A stretch of 64,000 nt of DNA from Pseudomonas chlororaphis (GCF_001921865.1 NZ_MSCT01000018.1:1-64000), one strand, 5' to 3'; positions 8,876-18,124 are shown, numbered from the stretch's first letter. A program made the numbers and translations. Notes: generated by a model from the sequence alone, not told the origin.

Positions 8876-9182
8876 TCCCGGTCGACATGGCGTCTTGCCT
8901 GGCGCCATCGCAGGCCAGCCCCACGCCTGCCAGAACAATCGGTCCGCGATCACCCTGACATAACAACCCCGAATACCAACCCGCGAAGCCCTCCGCCGCG
9001 TCAGTGTCGACCGACACCGTCGGGCTTTTGCACGCCCCGAATTGACATTATTATTTTCAGAATATAGATTTATGAAATAATACATGTCATTTATAGCCTC
9101 GCACCCATCACCAGGACTGAAGCATCCGGCCAGCGCGGACGGCCCGCACCACCCCAATGCCCACCCCCAAGGAGTCAACAAG
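8876..9182. other. Intergenic stretch before the ABC transporter unit
   Basis: About 307 bases without a gene. The first part is GC-rich with small imperfect hairpins. Bases 9040-9095 are sharply AT-rich and hold a TTGACA (9042-9047), a possible TAGATT -10 element 17 bases later, and the long inverted repeat described separately. Confidence 0.6.
9043..9089 (+). promoter_or_regulatory. Long imperfect inverted repeat over the promoter (operator candidate)
   Basis: Two 17-base arms, 9043-9059 (TGACATTATTATTTTCA) and 9073-9089 (TGAAATAATACATGTCA), are near reverse complements around a 13-base AT-rich centre. They overlap a TTGACA -35 candidate and lie about 94 bases before the substrate-binding protein gene. 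The RpiR regulator encoded at the end of the same unit is the obvious candidate binder; this is inference. Confidence 0.5.
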
Positions 9183-9959
9183 ATGAACAAGACAGAACTT
9201 CTAGGTGTTCTGGCGCTATGCGCCGCAAGCTTCCTGGCCCACGCCGACGACGACAGCCTGCGTATCGGTATCGAAGCCGCCTACCCGCCTTTCTCCTTCA
9301 AGACACCGGAGGGCAACGTCAGCGGCTTCGACTACGACATCGGCAACGCCCTGTGCGAAGAGATGAAGGTGAAATGCGAGTGGGTCATCCAGGAATTCGA
9401 CGGCATGATTCCTTCACTGAAAGTGCGCAAGATCGATGCCGTGTTGTCGTCGATGTCGATTACCGAAGACCGGTTGAAGTCGGTCGACTTCAGTCAGAAG
9501 TACTACCACACGCCGGGTAAGTTCGCGATGAAGGCCGGCAACGTGCTCAACGATCCGCGGGTCGACCTCAAGGGCAAGAAAGTCGGTGTGCAGCGTGCCT
9601 CGACCTATGACCGCTTCGCCACCGAGCAGTTGGCGGATGCCGGGGTCGAGGTGGTGCGCTACGCCTCGCAGAACGAAGCCTTCCTCGATCTCGCCGCAGG
9701 GCGCCTGGACGCCACCCTCGCCGACATCGTCAATACCGACGAGAGCTTTATCAAGACAGCGGCGGGCAAAGGTTTCGCCCTGGTCGGACCGGATATCACC
9801 GACCCGAACTATTTCGGCCGGGGCGCCGGGATCGCCGTGCGCAAGGGCGACAGCGCCAACGTCGCCCGCCTGAATGCAGCGATCGACGCCATTCGCGCCA
9901 ACGGCAAGTACCAGCAGGTCATGGCCCGTTACTTCGCGTTCGATATCTACGGCAAATAA
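9183..9959 (+). CDS. Amino-acid ABC transporter, periplasmic binding protein
   Basis: A 258-residue family 3 solute-binding protein of the HisJ/ArgT/AotJ type. It has a signal peptide (MNKTELLGVLALCAASFLAHA), then the classic opening LRIGIEAAYPPFSFK and the FDYDIGNALCEEMKVKCEWV segment. The EFDGMIPSLKVRKIDAV loop is typical of basic/polar amino-acid binders, so a cationic or N-acylated amino acid is a plausible ligand. AAGGAG lies 9 bases before ATG 9183. It is the first gene of an apparent operon with two permeases, a deacylase, the ATPase and an RpiR regulator. Confidence 0.9.
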   Translation: MNKTELLGVLALCAASFLAHADDDSLRIGIEAAYPPFSFKTPEGNVSGFDYDIGNALCEEMKVKCEWVIQEFDGMIPSLKVRKIDAVLSSMSITEDRLKSVDFSQKYYHTPGKFAMKAGNVLNDPRVDLKGKKVGVQRASTYDRFATEQLADAGVEVVRYASQNEAFLDLAAGRLDATLADIVNTDESFIKTAAGKGFALVGPDITDPNYFGRGAGIAVRKGDSANVARLNAAIDAIRANGKYQQVMARYFAFDIYGK

Positions 9960-10048
9960 GCCTTGTCCATCGCCCAGGCACCGCCTCGTCGCGGTGCCGC
10001 TTCGGGCCTGTTTTGCGCCTGCGCGGCGCTCGCTTGAGGAACTTCATC

Positions 10049-10738
10049 ATGCTCCACGGCTACGGATCGAGCATTCTCGATGGTGCCTGGCTGACCATTC
10101 ACCTGGCCCTGACCTCCATGGCCCTGGCCATTGTCCTGGGCCTGATCGGCGCGGCCTTTCGCCTGTCGCCGCTCAGATGGCTGGCGCTGCTGGGCGAGGG
10201 TTACACCACCCTGATCCGCGGGATCCCCGACCTGGTACTGATCCTGCTGATCTTCTATGGCGGCCAGGATCTGGTGAACCGCATCGCCCTGGCACTCGGT
10301 TACACCCGCTACCTGGACATCAACCCCTTTATCGCCGGCGTCTGCACCATGGGCTTCATTTTCGGTGCCTACCTCTCGGAAACCTTCCGCGGCGCCTTCA
10401 TGGCGATCCCCAAGGGCCAGGCCGAGGCCGGCGTGGCCTATGGAATGCGGGGCACGCAGGTGTTCTGGCGAATCCTGGTGCCACAGATGATCCGCTTCGC
10501 CATTCCCGGCTTCACCAACAACTGGCTGGTGCTGACCAAGTCCACCGCGCTGATCTCGGTGATCGGCCTGCAGGACATGATGTTCAAGGCCAAGAACGCC
10601 GCGGACGCCACCCATGAGCCTTTCACCTTCTTTCTCGCCGTGGCGGCGTTGTACCTGCTGCTGACCAGCCTGTCGCTGCTGGTGCTGCGCTACCTGGAAA
10701 AACACTACTCGGTCGGCATCAAAGCCGCCGAACTGTGA
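10049..10738 (+). CDS. Amino-acid ABC transporter permease (HisQ type)
   Basis: A 229-residue inner-membrane permease with about five helices. The polar amino-acid permease signature is seen as GAYLSETFRGAFMAIPKGQAEAG, the EAA loop that docks on the ATPase. The N-terminal LDGAWLTIHLALTSMALAIV is characteristic of HisQ/AotQ. ATG 10049 has GAGGA 8 bases upstream and is preferred to the frame opening at 10013. It lies 89 bases after the binding-protein gene and just before the second permease, with which it should pair. Confidence 0.9.
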   Translation: MLHGYGSSILDGAWLTIHLALTSMALAIVLGLIGAAFRLSPLRWLALLGEGYTTLIRGIPDLVLILLIFYGGQDLVNRIALALGYTRYLDINPFIAGVCTMGFIFGAYLSETFRGAFMAIPKGQAEAGVAYGMRGTQVFWRILVPQMIRFAIPGFTNNWLVLTKSTALISVIGLQDMMFKAKNAADATHEPFTFFLAVAALYLLLTSLSLLVLRYLEKHYSVGIKAAEL

Positions 10739-10752
10739 TTGGAGTCTCCGTG

Positions 10753-11448
10753 ATGCTCGACTACCACCTGATCTGGGACAACCTGCCGCTGTACTTCGGC
10801 GGCGTCCTGGTGACCTTGAAAGTGCTGCTGGTTTCCCTGGCCTGCGGCCTGGCGCTGGCCGTCCCCGTGGCCCTGATGCGAGTGTCGCGCTCGCCGCTGC
10901 TCAACGTCCCGGCCTGGCTCTACACCTACGTGATCCGCGGAACGCCGATGCTGGTGCAGCTGTTCCTGATCTATTACGGCCTGGCCCAGTTCGAGGCGGT
11001 CCGCCAGAGTGCGCTCTGGCCCTACCTCTCCAGCGCGACCTTCTGTGCCTGCCTGGCTTTCGCGCTCAACACCGGTGCCTATAGCGCCGAATTGCTGGCC
11101 GGTAGCCTGAAGTCCACTGCCCATGGCGAGATCGAAGCCGCCCGGGCCATGGGCATGTCGCGCAGCACCCTGTACCGGCGAATTCTCTTGCCATCGGCCT
11201 TGCGCCGGGCGCTGCCGCAGTACAGCAACGAAGTCCTGATGATGCTGCAGACCACCAGCCTGGCGTCCATCGTCACCCTGGTCGATATCACGGGGGCCGC
11301 GCGCACTGTCAGCTCGCGGTTCTACCTGCCGTTCGAGGCGTTCATCACCGCCGGGCTCATCTATCTGGTCCTGACCTTCATTCTGGTGCGCCTGTTCAAG
11401 CTGGCCGAACGCCGCTGGCTGGCGTACCAGGCGCCGCGCAAGCACTGA
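10753..11448 (+). CDS. Amino-acid ABC transporter permease (HisM type)
   Basis: A 231-residue inner-membrane permease, partner of the HisQ-type protein. It shows YFGGVLVTLKVLLVSL at the start, RGTPMLVQLFLIYYGLAQF in the middle and the EAA loop SAELLAGSLKSTAHGEIEAA. ATG 10753 has TGGAG upstream; the frame could open earlier at 10735 overlapping the previous stop, but the downstream start fits the family better. It is followed after 9 bases by the deacylase, showing tight coupling of import and substrate processing. Confidence 0.9.
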   Translation: MLDYHLIWDNLPLYFGGVLVTLKVLLVSLACGLALAVPVALMRVSRSPLLNVPAWLYTYVIRGTPMLVQLFLIYYGLAQFEAVRQSALWPYLSSATFCACLAFALNTGAYSAELLAGSLKSTAHGEIEAARAMGMSRSTLYRRILLPSALRRALPQYSNEVLMMLQTTSLASIVTLVDITGAARTVSSRFYLPFEAFITAGLIYLVLTFILVRLFKLAERRWLAYQAPRKH

Positions 11449-11457
11449 GGAGTTGTT

Positions 11458-12570
11458 ATGGAACACATTCAATACCGTTTGCCATGGAGCGCCTCTGGCA
11501 CCGAACGCCTGCTGTCGCTGTTCCGTTTTGGCAACGGGCCGCGCAAGGCCTATATCCAGGCCTCTTTGCATGCCGATGAACTGCCGGGCATGCGGGTGGC
11601 CGTCGAGCTCAAGCGCTGCCTGCTCGAACTGGAAGCCCAGGGCCGCCTGAACGGCACGATCGAACTGGTGCCGATCGCCAACCCGATCGGCATCGCCCAG
11701 ATGTTCCAGGCGACCCACCAAGGCCGCTTCGAGTTCGGCAGCGGCAAGAACTTCAATCGCGATTTCCCGGAGTTGACCGACGCCATCGTGCCGTTACTCG
11801 CCGGACGCCTGGGCGATGATGCCGGCGCCAACGTCGCGCTCATCCGCCGCACCATGGGCGAAGCCCTCGAACAGCTGCCAGCGCCGGCATCGGAACTCGA
11901 TGGCTTGCGCCGTCTGTTGTTGCAGCATGCCTGCGACGCCGACGTGGTGCTGGACCTGCACTGCGATTTCGAGTCGGTCATGCTGCTGTACGCCATGCCG
12001 CAGAACTGGCCACGTTTGCGCTCGCTGGCCGCCCGCTTGTACGCCGGGGTCGCCCTGCTGGCCGAAGCCGCGGGCGGCAGCGCCTTCGACGAAGCCTGCG
12101 CCAGCCCCTGGCTGCAACTGGCCGAGCATTTTCCAGAGGCCGACATTCCACTGGCATGCGTCGCCACCACCATCGAATTGCGCGGCATGGCGGACACCGA
12201 GCGCGAGCCCTGCATCGACAGCGCCCAGGCCATTCTCGGCTACCTCGCCGACCAGGGCCTGATCACCGGCGACTGGCCGCCAGAGCCGCCTTGCATCTGC
12301 GAAGCGACCCCCTTTGCCGGCGCGCAGTACGCCTACGCGCCGCACCCAGGGGTGGTGAGCTACCTGCAACCCCTGGGCGCGCGGGTCTCGGTCGGCGATC
12401 CGCTGTTCGAAGTCATCGACCCGCTGACCGATCGCCACAGCCTGGTCCAGGCCGCCACCGACGGCATCCTCTATGCCCGCGAACGCCTGCGCTTTGCCCA
12501 ACCCGGTCTGTGGCTGGCCAAAGTGGCCGGCAATACCCCCATTCGCCAGGGTCGCTTGCTCAGCGACTGA
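11458..12570 (+). CDS. Succinylglutamate desuccinylase/aspartoacylase-family deacylase
   Basis: A 370-residue zinc hydrolase of the M14-like AstE/AspA family. The zinc ligands are visible as HADE (His38, Glu41) and the later His of VLDLHCDFES. The NFNRDFP segment carries the substrate arginine, and the catalytic Glu is in TTIELRG. A C-terminal beta domain (HPGVVSYLQPLGARVSVGD) is as in DoeB and related deacylases. Members remove acyl groups from N-acyl amino acids. Sandwiched between ABC permease and ATPase genes, it probably acts on the imported compound. The exact acyl group is unknown. GAGGAG precedes ATG 11458. Confidence 0.85.
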   Translation: MEHIQYRLPWSASGTERLLSLFRFGNGPRKAYIQASLHADELPGMRVAVELKRCLLELEAQGRLNGTIELVPIANPIGIAQMFQATHQGRFEFGSGKNFNRDFPELTDAIVPLLAGRLGDDAGANVALIRRTMGEALEQLPAPASELDGLRRLLLQHACDADVVLDLHCDFESVMLLYAMPQNWPRLRSLAARLYAGVALLAEAAGGSAFDEACASPWLQLAEHFPEADIPLACVATTIELRGMADTEREPCIDSAQAILGYLADQGLITGDWPPEPPCICEATPFAGAQYAYAPHPGVVSYLQPLGARVSVGDPLFEVIDPLTDRHSLVQAATDGILYARERLRFAQPGLWLAKVAGNTPIRQGRLLSD

Positions 12571-12588
12571 TTTCAGAGAATAGCCACC

Positions 12589-13353
12589 ATGTACACACTT
12601 GAAATCCAGGATCTGCACAAAAGCTACGGCTCCCACCAAGTGCTCAAGGGCGTGTCCCTGCAAGCCAAAGCCGGCGACGTGATCAGCCTCATTGGCTCCA
12701 GCGGTTCGGGCAAGAGCACCTTCCTGCGTTGCATCAACCTGCTGGAGCAGCCCAGCGCGGGCAACATCGTGCTCAATGGCGAAGCCCTCAAACTGCGGGC
12801 CAACAAACACGGCGAACTCAAGGCGGCCGAACCCCGGCAGTTGCAACGCATGCGCTCGCAACTGTCGATGGTGTTCCAGCATTTCAACCTGTGGTCGCAC
12901 ATGACCGCCATCGAAAACATCATGGAAGCACCGGTGCATGTGCTGGGCGTGTCCAAGGCCGAAGCCCGGGAAAAAGCCGAGCACTACCTGGCCAAGGTCG
13001 GCGTGGCGCACCGCAAGGACGCCTGGCCGGCCCACATGTCCGGCGGCGAACAACAGCGCGTGGCAATCGCCAGGGCGCTGGCCATGGAGCCGGAAGTCAT
13101 GCTGTTCGACGAACCGACCTCGGCCCTCGACCCCGAACTGGTCGGCGACGTGCTCAAGGTGATGCAGGACCTGGCGCGGGAAGGTCGCACCATGGTCGTG
13201 GTGACCCATGAAATGGGCTTTGCCCGCGAGGTATCGAACCAACTGGTGTTCCTGCACCAGGGCCTGGTCGAGGAACGCGGCGACCCGCGCGAAGTGCTGC
13301 TCAAGCCACAGTCCGAACGCCTGCGGCAATTTCTCGCCAACAACCTGAAATGA
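12589..13353 (+). CDS. Amino-acid ABC transporter ATPase (HisP/AotP type)
   Basis: A 254-residue ATPase that drives the preceding permeases. Walker A is GSSGSGKST (36-44), the Q-loop is MVFQHFNLW (near 95-102), the signature is SGGEQQR (151-157), Walker B is VMLFDEPTSALD (170-181) and the switch His is in VVVTHEMG (207). All catalytic elements are intact. Its position after the deacylase gene, rather than next to the permeases, shows that the deacylase is embedded in the transport operon. A GC-rich hairpin follows. Confidence 0.93.
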   Translation: MYTLEIQDLHKSYGSHQVLKGVSLQAKAGDVISLIGSSGSGKSTFLRCINLLEQPSAGNIVLNGEALKLRANKHGELKAAEPRQLQRMRSQLSMVFQHFNLWSHMTAIENIMEAPVHVLGVSKAEAREKAEHYLAKVGVAHRKDAWPAHMSGGEQQRVAIARALAMEPEVMLFDEPTSALDPELVGDVLKVMQDLAREGRTMVVVTHEMGFAREVSNQLVFLHQGLVEERGDPREVLLKPQSERLRQFLANNLK

Positions 13354-13358
13354 CCCGC

Positions 13359-13394
13359 CCGCCCCCTGGATCGACGCTGCACGCCAGGGGGCGG
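13359..13394 (+). terminator. GC-rich hairpin after the ABC ATPase
   Basis: An 11-bp perfect stem (CCGCCCCCTGG with CCAGGGGGCGG) and a 14-base loop, starting 5 bases after the stop. No T-run follows, so it may only attenuate or protect the 3' end before the regulator gene. Confidence 0.45.
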
Positions 13395-13459
13395 CTTCAG
13401 ATACACTTCCGACTGCCTTGTGCCCCCTTCCTCACCTCTCTGGAAATGTCGAGCCGGAT

Positions 13460-14368
13460 ATGCCGAGCCCAATGAAAGACACCACGGTCTATGCCGCTCC
13501 GGTGATGCGCAAACTGGCGGAAATCGTAACCGACCTGCCGCCCTCGCTGCGCAAGGTGGCGGATTTCATCCTGCGACATCCCTTGCGCGCGGCGACCCTG
13601 ACCATCGAGGAGATGGCGCAGGCAACGTCGACCTCGGCGGCGGCGGTCAACCGCCTGGCCAAGACCCTGGACCTCGGTGGCTATACCGGAATGAAGACCG
13701 AGCTGGTGGCGACGCTGCAGCAAATGGTGTCTCCGGTCGACAAGCTGCGCAACGAACTGGCTCATCGTCCCGGCGGCGCCTTTGGCCTGCACGAGCAGAT
13801 CCAGAGCGCCAGCAGCAACCTCGCCACCGCAGCGACCAACAACCATGCACAGACCTTCGATGCCTTCGTCACTCGCCTGACCCAGGCGCGCAAGATCTAC
13901 ATCCTGGGCTTCGGCAACAGTGTCTACTTCGCCGGTCTTGCCGCGTCGACCCTGATGCCCTTCTGTGCCGACGCCTGCGCCATCAGTATGGAAGGCGGCA
14001 ACGAAAATGCCGCTTACCGGCTGGCGGCGATCACCGACCAGGATGTCTTGCTGGCAATCTCCCTGCCGCGCTACTCCCTGGATACCCTGCAACTGGCGCG
14101 GTTCGCCAATGAACGCGGAGCCTCGGTGCTGGCCATCACCGACTCACCCGCCTCGCCGCTGGCCGGCATCGCCGAACATGTGCTGTTCGCCCCTGCCGAC
14201 CATCCGGTCATGACCAGTTCCAACATCGCCGTGCTGGCCCTGATCGAGGGGTTGGTGGCAGGTGTGATGGCGCGCAACAAGGAAGCCGTCAAGCTGGCCA
14301 CCGAATTGACGGAAAGCGTGATGTCCTACCTGCATATCCCGGGGAGCGGTAAACCGCGAAAACAATAA
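13460..14368 (+). CDS. RpiR-family transcriptional regulator with SIS domain
   Basis: A 302-residue regulator. Residues 1-80 form an RpiR-type helix-turn-helix (LPPSLRKVADFIL, then TIEEMAQATSTSAAAVNRLAK). Residues about 120-260 form a sugar-isomerase (SIS) effector domain with IYILGFGNSVYFAGLAAS and LAISLPRYSLDTL. Such regulators usually sense a phosphorylated or small metabolite and control the adjacent catabolic genes. It is therefore the likely controller of the upstream transporter/deacylase unit. ATG 13460 is chosen; ATG 13472 is an alternative, and neither has a strong ribosome site. Confidence 0.88.
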   Translation: MPSPMKDTTVYAAPVMRKLAEIVTDLPPSLRKVADFILRHPLRAATLTIEEMAQATSTSAAAVNRLAKTLDLGGYTGMKTELVATLQQMVSPVDKLRNELAHRPGGAFGLHEQIQSASSNLATAATNNHAQTFDAFVTRLTQARKIYILGFGNSVYFAGLAASTLMPFCADACAISMEGGNENAAYRLAAITDQDVLLAISLPRYSLDTLQLARFANERGASVLAITDSPASPLAGIAEHVLFAPADHPVMTSSNIAVLALIEGLVAGVMARNKEAVKLATELTESVMSYLHIPGSGKPRKQ

Positions 14369-14412
14369 GGTCGCGTTATTGGCAGGGTTGTGGGTGTGAG
14401 GCTACGGACGCC

Positions 14413-14465
14413 ATCGCGAGCAAGCTCGCCCCTACAAACCCTGTAGGAGCGCACTTGCTCGCGAT
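14413..14465. repeat. REP pair (inverted)
   Basis: Two facing REP units, ATCGCGAGCAAGCTCGCCCC and the partner ending TTGCTCGCGAT, lie between convergent genes. They belong to the GTAGGAGCG family repeated many times in this window. Confidence 0.85.
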
Positions 14466-14480
14466 AGCCACCTCAATGGC

Positions 14481-16160
14481 TCAGATACGGAACTGCCCCA
14501 CCAGCCTGCCCAGGTGCTGGCCGAGGTCCGCCAGGCTGCGCGAGGTCTGGGCGCCGAGCTGGGTCTGGTCGGCGACGCTGTCCACCGCTACCGCGATCTG
14601 ATGCACGCTGCGGTTGATCTCCTCGGCCACCGCGGTCTGTTCTTCGGCGGCGCTGGCGATCTGCGCGTTCATCGAGTTGATGGTGCCGATCAACTGCGCC
14701 ATGGCGTCCAGCGAGGCCCCGGCCTCGTTGGCCTGGTGCGAGGTGCCGTCGCCGGCATCGCTGGAGCGGCGCATGGCCTCCACGGCGGTGCGCGTGCCCT
14801 GTTGCAGGCGGTCGATCATGCCCTGGATTTCCTGGGTGCTCTGCTGGGTCCGGCTGGCCAGCGCCCGGACTTCGTCGGCCACGACCGCGAACCCACGCCC
14901 GGCTTCGCCGGCCCGCGCCGCCTCGATGGCGGCGTTGAGGGCCAGCAAGTTGGTCTGCTCGGCGATCGAACGGATCACGTCGAGCACGCTGACGATCGAC
15001 GTCACGTCCTTCTGCAAGCTGTCCAGGGAGGTGCCGCTATTACGGATATCGCTGACCAGCGCATGGATCTGCTGGATGCTGCCGTCCACCACGCGCTTGG
15101 CCGCCTGGCCTTCCTCATCGGTCTGCTGCGCCGCCACCGCCGCGCCCTGGGCGCTGCGCGCGACTTCCTGGGCTGCCGAAGACATTTCGTTGATCGCCGT
15201 GGCCACCTGGTCGGTCTCGTGGCGCTGGCGCTCCATGGCTTGTTCGGAGCGCTGGGCCTGTTCCGAAACCTGGGCCACCAGGCCGGTCAACTGCCCGGTC
15301 ATCTCGGTGATCTGCCGCACCAGGCTGTGGATCTTGTCGACGAAACGGTTGAAGGAGCCGGCCAGGTCGCCCAGTTCATCCTGGCTGGTGATGGCCAGGC
15401 GGCGAGTCAGGTCGCCCTCGCCGGCAGCGATATCGTCGAGGTTGATCTTCATCAGGTTCAGCGGCCGCAGGATGGTATTGGCCACCAACATGCCGATAGC
15501 GGCGATCACCAGCAGCACCACCCCGGCAATGCCAATGATGCTCAGGACCATGCCCTGCATGCGCTGGTTGACGCTGGCCTCGACCTCGGCCACCTGGGCG
15601 TCGATGCCGTCCAGGTTCACCGAGGAACCGATGACCATGTCCCACTTGGGCAGGTATTCGGTATACCCCAGCTTGGGCACCAGCACGTCGCTGCCCGGCT
15701 GGGTCGAGCTGTACTGCACGTAGTGGCTGCCGTCCTTGCCGACCTTGACCAGCTCGCGGTTGACGTACACGCCGTTGGGGTCGCGGTTGTCCTTGAAACT
15801 CTTGCCGACGCCGTCCGGGCTGTTGCCTTTGAACAGGCGCACGGTCTCGGAGTCGTAGCCGAAGAAGTAACCGTCCTTGCCGTAGGTGATGTTCGACAGC
15901 AGCTTCACCACTTGCGCGCGAGCCGCCGTATCGCCGGGCGCCGCCGCGTCGTAGAGCGGCTTGACGGTGCTCAGGGCGACTTCCACATAGCTTTGCAGGG
16001 TGGTCTTGGCCTCGCCGAGCAGGCGCTGGCGGGTCTCGTCCACTTCTTTGCGGGCTTGCTCCTTGAGCATGACGACCGTGGTCAGGCTGATCACCAGCGC
16101 GAACAACAGGACCGGGAGGACCGCGAGGGACAGGACTTTGCCCTTCAGACTTAGACGCAT
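14481..16160 (-). CDS. Methyl-accepting chemotaxis protein, single-Cache sensor
   Basis: A 559-residue chemoreceptor. It has a transmembrane helix at about 9-30, then a periplasmic single-Cache domain with YGKDGYFFGYDSETV and the YTEYLPKWDMVIGSSV end. A second membrane helix (about 195-215) and a HAMP domain (RPLNLMKINLDDIAAGEGDLT) follow. The cytoplasmic signalling tip is EQTNLLALNAAIEAARAGE, conserved in all receptors. sCache receptors often sense organic acids; the ligand is not inferable here. ATG 16160 is preferred to the longer frame to 16220. The neighbouring carrier gene may share its ligand. Confidence 0.9.
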   Translation of the reverse strand: MRLSLKGKVLSLAVLPVLLFALVISLTTVVMLKEQARKEVDETRQRLLGEAKTTLQSYVEVALSTVKPLYDAAAPGDTAARAQVVKLLSNITYGKDGYFFGYDSETVRLFKGNSPDGVGKSFKDNRDPNGVYVNRELVKVGKDGSHYVQYSSTQPGSDVLVPKLGYTEYLPKWDMVIGSSVNLDGIDAQVAEVEASVNQRMQGMVLSIIGIAGVVLLVIAAIGMLVANTILRPLNLMKINLDDIAAGEGDLTRRLAITSQDELGDLAGSFNRFVDKIHSLVRQITEMTGQLTGLVAQVSEQAQRSEQAMERQRHETDQVATAINEMSSAAQEVARSAQGAAVAAQQTDEEGQAAKRVVDGSIQQIHALVSDIRNSGTSLDSLQKDVTSIVSVLDVIRSIAEQTNLLALNAAIEAARAGEAGRGFAVVADEVRALASRTQQSTQEIQGMIDRLQQGTRTAVEAMRRSSDAGDGTSHQANEAGASLDAMAQLIGTINSMNAQIASAAEEQTAVAEEINRSVHQIAVAVDSVADQTQLGAQTSRSLADLGQHLGRLVGQFRI

Positions 16161-16279
16161 AGGAGGCTCACTCTCGATTTTGTTGGGCGTAGTACAGCCA
16201 TTAACGGCACGCCGAATCAAAAGTTGAGCCTCGCCAGCGACGCGTTTAATCAGAAACTACGCATCGCCCGTGAGATTTT

Positions 16280-16339
16280 TCGCGAGCAAGCTGCGCTCCT
16301 ACAAAAGCCTCAACTGTAGGAGCGCAGCTTGCTCGCGAT
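16280..16339. repeat. REP pair (inverted)
   Basis: Facing REP units TCGCGAGCAAGCTGCGCTCC and the partner ending CTTGCTCGCGAT, in the gap between the chemoreceptor start and the end of the antiporter-family gene. Confidence 0.85.
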
Positions 16340-16372
16340 GGGGACAACGCGGTGTAACTAAGACCCGCGCCC

Positions 16373-17692
16373 TCAGAGCACCATCGCCGCGACCCAGCCG
16401 AAGGCCAGCAGCGGCAGGTTGTAATGCAGGAAGGTCGGGACCACGGTGTCCCAGATATGGTGGTGCTGGCCATCGATGTTCAGGCCGGAGGTCGGGCCCA
16501 GGGTCGAGTCCGAGGCGGGCGAGCCGGCGTCGCCCAGGGCGCCGGCGGTGCCGACGATGCAGACGATCGCCAGCGGGCTGAAGCCCAGTTGCACGCACAG
16601 CGGCACGAAGATGGTCGCCAGGATCGGCACCGTGGAGAACGACGAACCGATGCCCATGGTCACCAGCAGCCCCACCAGCAACATCAACAAGGCGCCGACG
16701 GCTTTGCTGTGACCGATCCAGCTGGCCGAAGCCTCCACCAGGTTCTTCACTTCGCCGGTGGCCTTCATCACCTCGGCGAAACCCGCGGCGGCGATCATGA
16801 TGAAGCCGATCATCGCCATCATCTTCATGCCTTCGGTGAACAGGTCGTCGGTCTCGCGCCAGCGCACGATGCCCGACACCGAGAAGATCAGGAAGCCGGA
16901 CAGCGCGCCGATAATCATCGAGTCCAGGAGCAACTGGATGACGAAGGCCGCGACAATCGCCAGGCCCGCCACCAGCAGCGTGCGCGGGTTGTACTGCACC
17001 GTCACCTGCTCGACCTTTTCGATCAGCTCCAGGTCGTACACGCGTTTCTTGCGGTAGCTGACGAAGGCCAGCAACAGGCCGAAGACCATGCCCAGCGCCG
17101 GAATACCCATGGCGTGGGTGACGTTGATATTGCTTACGTCCACGCCGCTGCGGGCGACGTTGGCCAGCAGGATCTCGTTGAGGAAGATGTTGCCGAAGCC
17201 CACCGGCAGGAACATGTACGGCGTGATCAGGCCGAAGGTGATGACGCAGGCGATCAGCCGCCGATCCAGCTGCAATTTGCTCAGCACATACAACAGCGGC
17301 GGCACCAGCAGCGGAATGAACGCGATGTGGATCGGCAGGATGTTCTGCGAAGCGATCGCCACCACCCACAACAGGCCGATCAGCAGCCATTTGACGCTGC
17401 CGCCGCCGTGGCTGTCCTGGCGGTCGACCAGCAGCAGGATCTTGTCCGCCAGGGCGTGGGCCAGGCCGGACTTGGCGATCGCCACCGCGAAGGCGCCGAG
17501 CAAGGCGTAGGACAAGGCCACCGTCGCCCCGCCACCGAGGCCGTTGTTGAACGCCTTGAGCGTCGCCTCGATGCCCAGGCCGCCCGTCAAGCCGCCCACC
17601 AGCGCGCCGACGATCAGGGCGATCACCACATGCACGCGGGACAGGCTGAGGACCAGCATCACGCCGACCGCGGCAATTACTGCATTAATCAT
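16373..17692 (-). CDS. Na+/H+ antiporter family carrier
   Basis: A 439-residue inner-membrane protein with about 11-12 hydrophobic segments. The pattern matches the ion-transporter superfamily group annotated as Na+/H+ antiporter family or amino-acid carrier: ASQNILPIHIAFIPLLVPPL in the middle and GTAGALGDAGSPASDSTLGP near the C-terminus. Some relatives export or import amino acids rather than sodium, so the substrate is open. GAGG precedes ATG 17692; the frame continues far upstream into repeat DNA but has no conserved sequence there. It is flanked by two chemoreceptor genes. Confidence 0.82.
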   Translation of the reverse strand: MINAVIAAVGVMLVLSLSRVHVVIALIVGALVGGLTGGLGIEATLKAFNNGLGGGATVALSYALLGAFAVAIAKSGLAHALADKILLLVDRQDSHGGGSVKWLLIGLLWVVAIASQNILPIHIAFIPLLVPPLLYVLSKLQLDRRLIACVITFGLITPYMFLPVGFGNIFLNEILLANVARSGVDVSNINVTHAMGIPALGMVFGLLLAFVSYRKKRVYDLELIEKVEQVTVQYNPRTLLVAGLAIVAAFVIQLLLDSMIIGALSGFLIFSVSGIVRWRETDDLFTEGMKMMAMIGFIMIAAAGFAEVMKATGEVKNLVEASASWIGHSKAVGALLMLLVGLLVTMGIGSSFSTVPILATIFVPLCVQLGFSPLAIVCIVGTAGALGDAGSPASDSTLGPTSGLNIDGQHHHIWDTVVPTFLHYNLPLLAFGWVAAMVL

Positions 17693-17857
17693 CGTTACCT
17701 CATGGCACGGCGGCACGAAAACGCCGCCAACAGAATGAGTCCGGCCAGAGGGCAACGACTGCCGACGCCGGATGGAAAAGGAGGGTCTTATTAGAGGGCG
17801 CGCACTTTGCAGCAGCGGGCGGCGCTTGTCAAAACCCAGGGTTGCGCCTGCGCCCTC

Positions 17858-17965
17858 TGTAGCCGCTGCCGAGCCCGCGAGGCTGCGCAAGACCCGCAGG
17901 GTCTGCGGCGTCTGCAAGATTGCTGCGAGCGTGCCGCTCGTACGCAGCCTCCGGCAGCGGCTACA
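17858..17965. repeat. TGTAGCCGCTGCC-family inverted repeat
   Basis: Outer arms TGTAGCCGCTGCC (17858) and GGCAGCGGCTACA (ending 17965) are perfect inverses, with smaller GC-rich hairpins inside. The same unit recurs at 17992, 20418 and 41186. Confidence 0.85.
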
Positions 17966-17991
17966 CCGATCGGGCAAGAGTCCGCAGTCCC

Positions 17992-18124
17992 TGTAGCCGC
18001 TGGCGCAGCCTGCGTTCGGCCGCGCAGCGGACGCCGGGTCTGAGGGTCGAGTCTTCCAGGCGAATCGCATTGCGTGCCTTTGCGAGTGCTGCGCACTCGA
18101 TCGCAGGCTGCGCCAGCGGCTACA
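17992..18124. repeat. TGTAGCCGCTGGC-family inverted repeat
   Basis: Arms TGTAGCCGCTGGCGCAGCCT and AGGCTGCGCCAGCGGCTACA enclose nested hairpins, directly after the previous copy. Confidence 0.85.
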
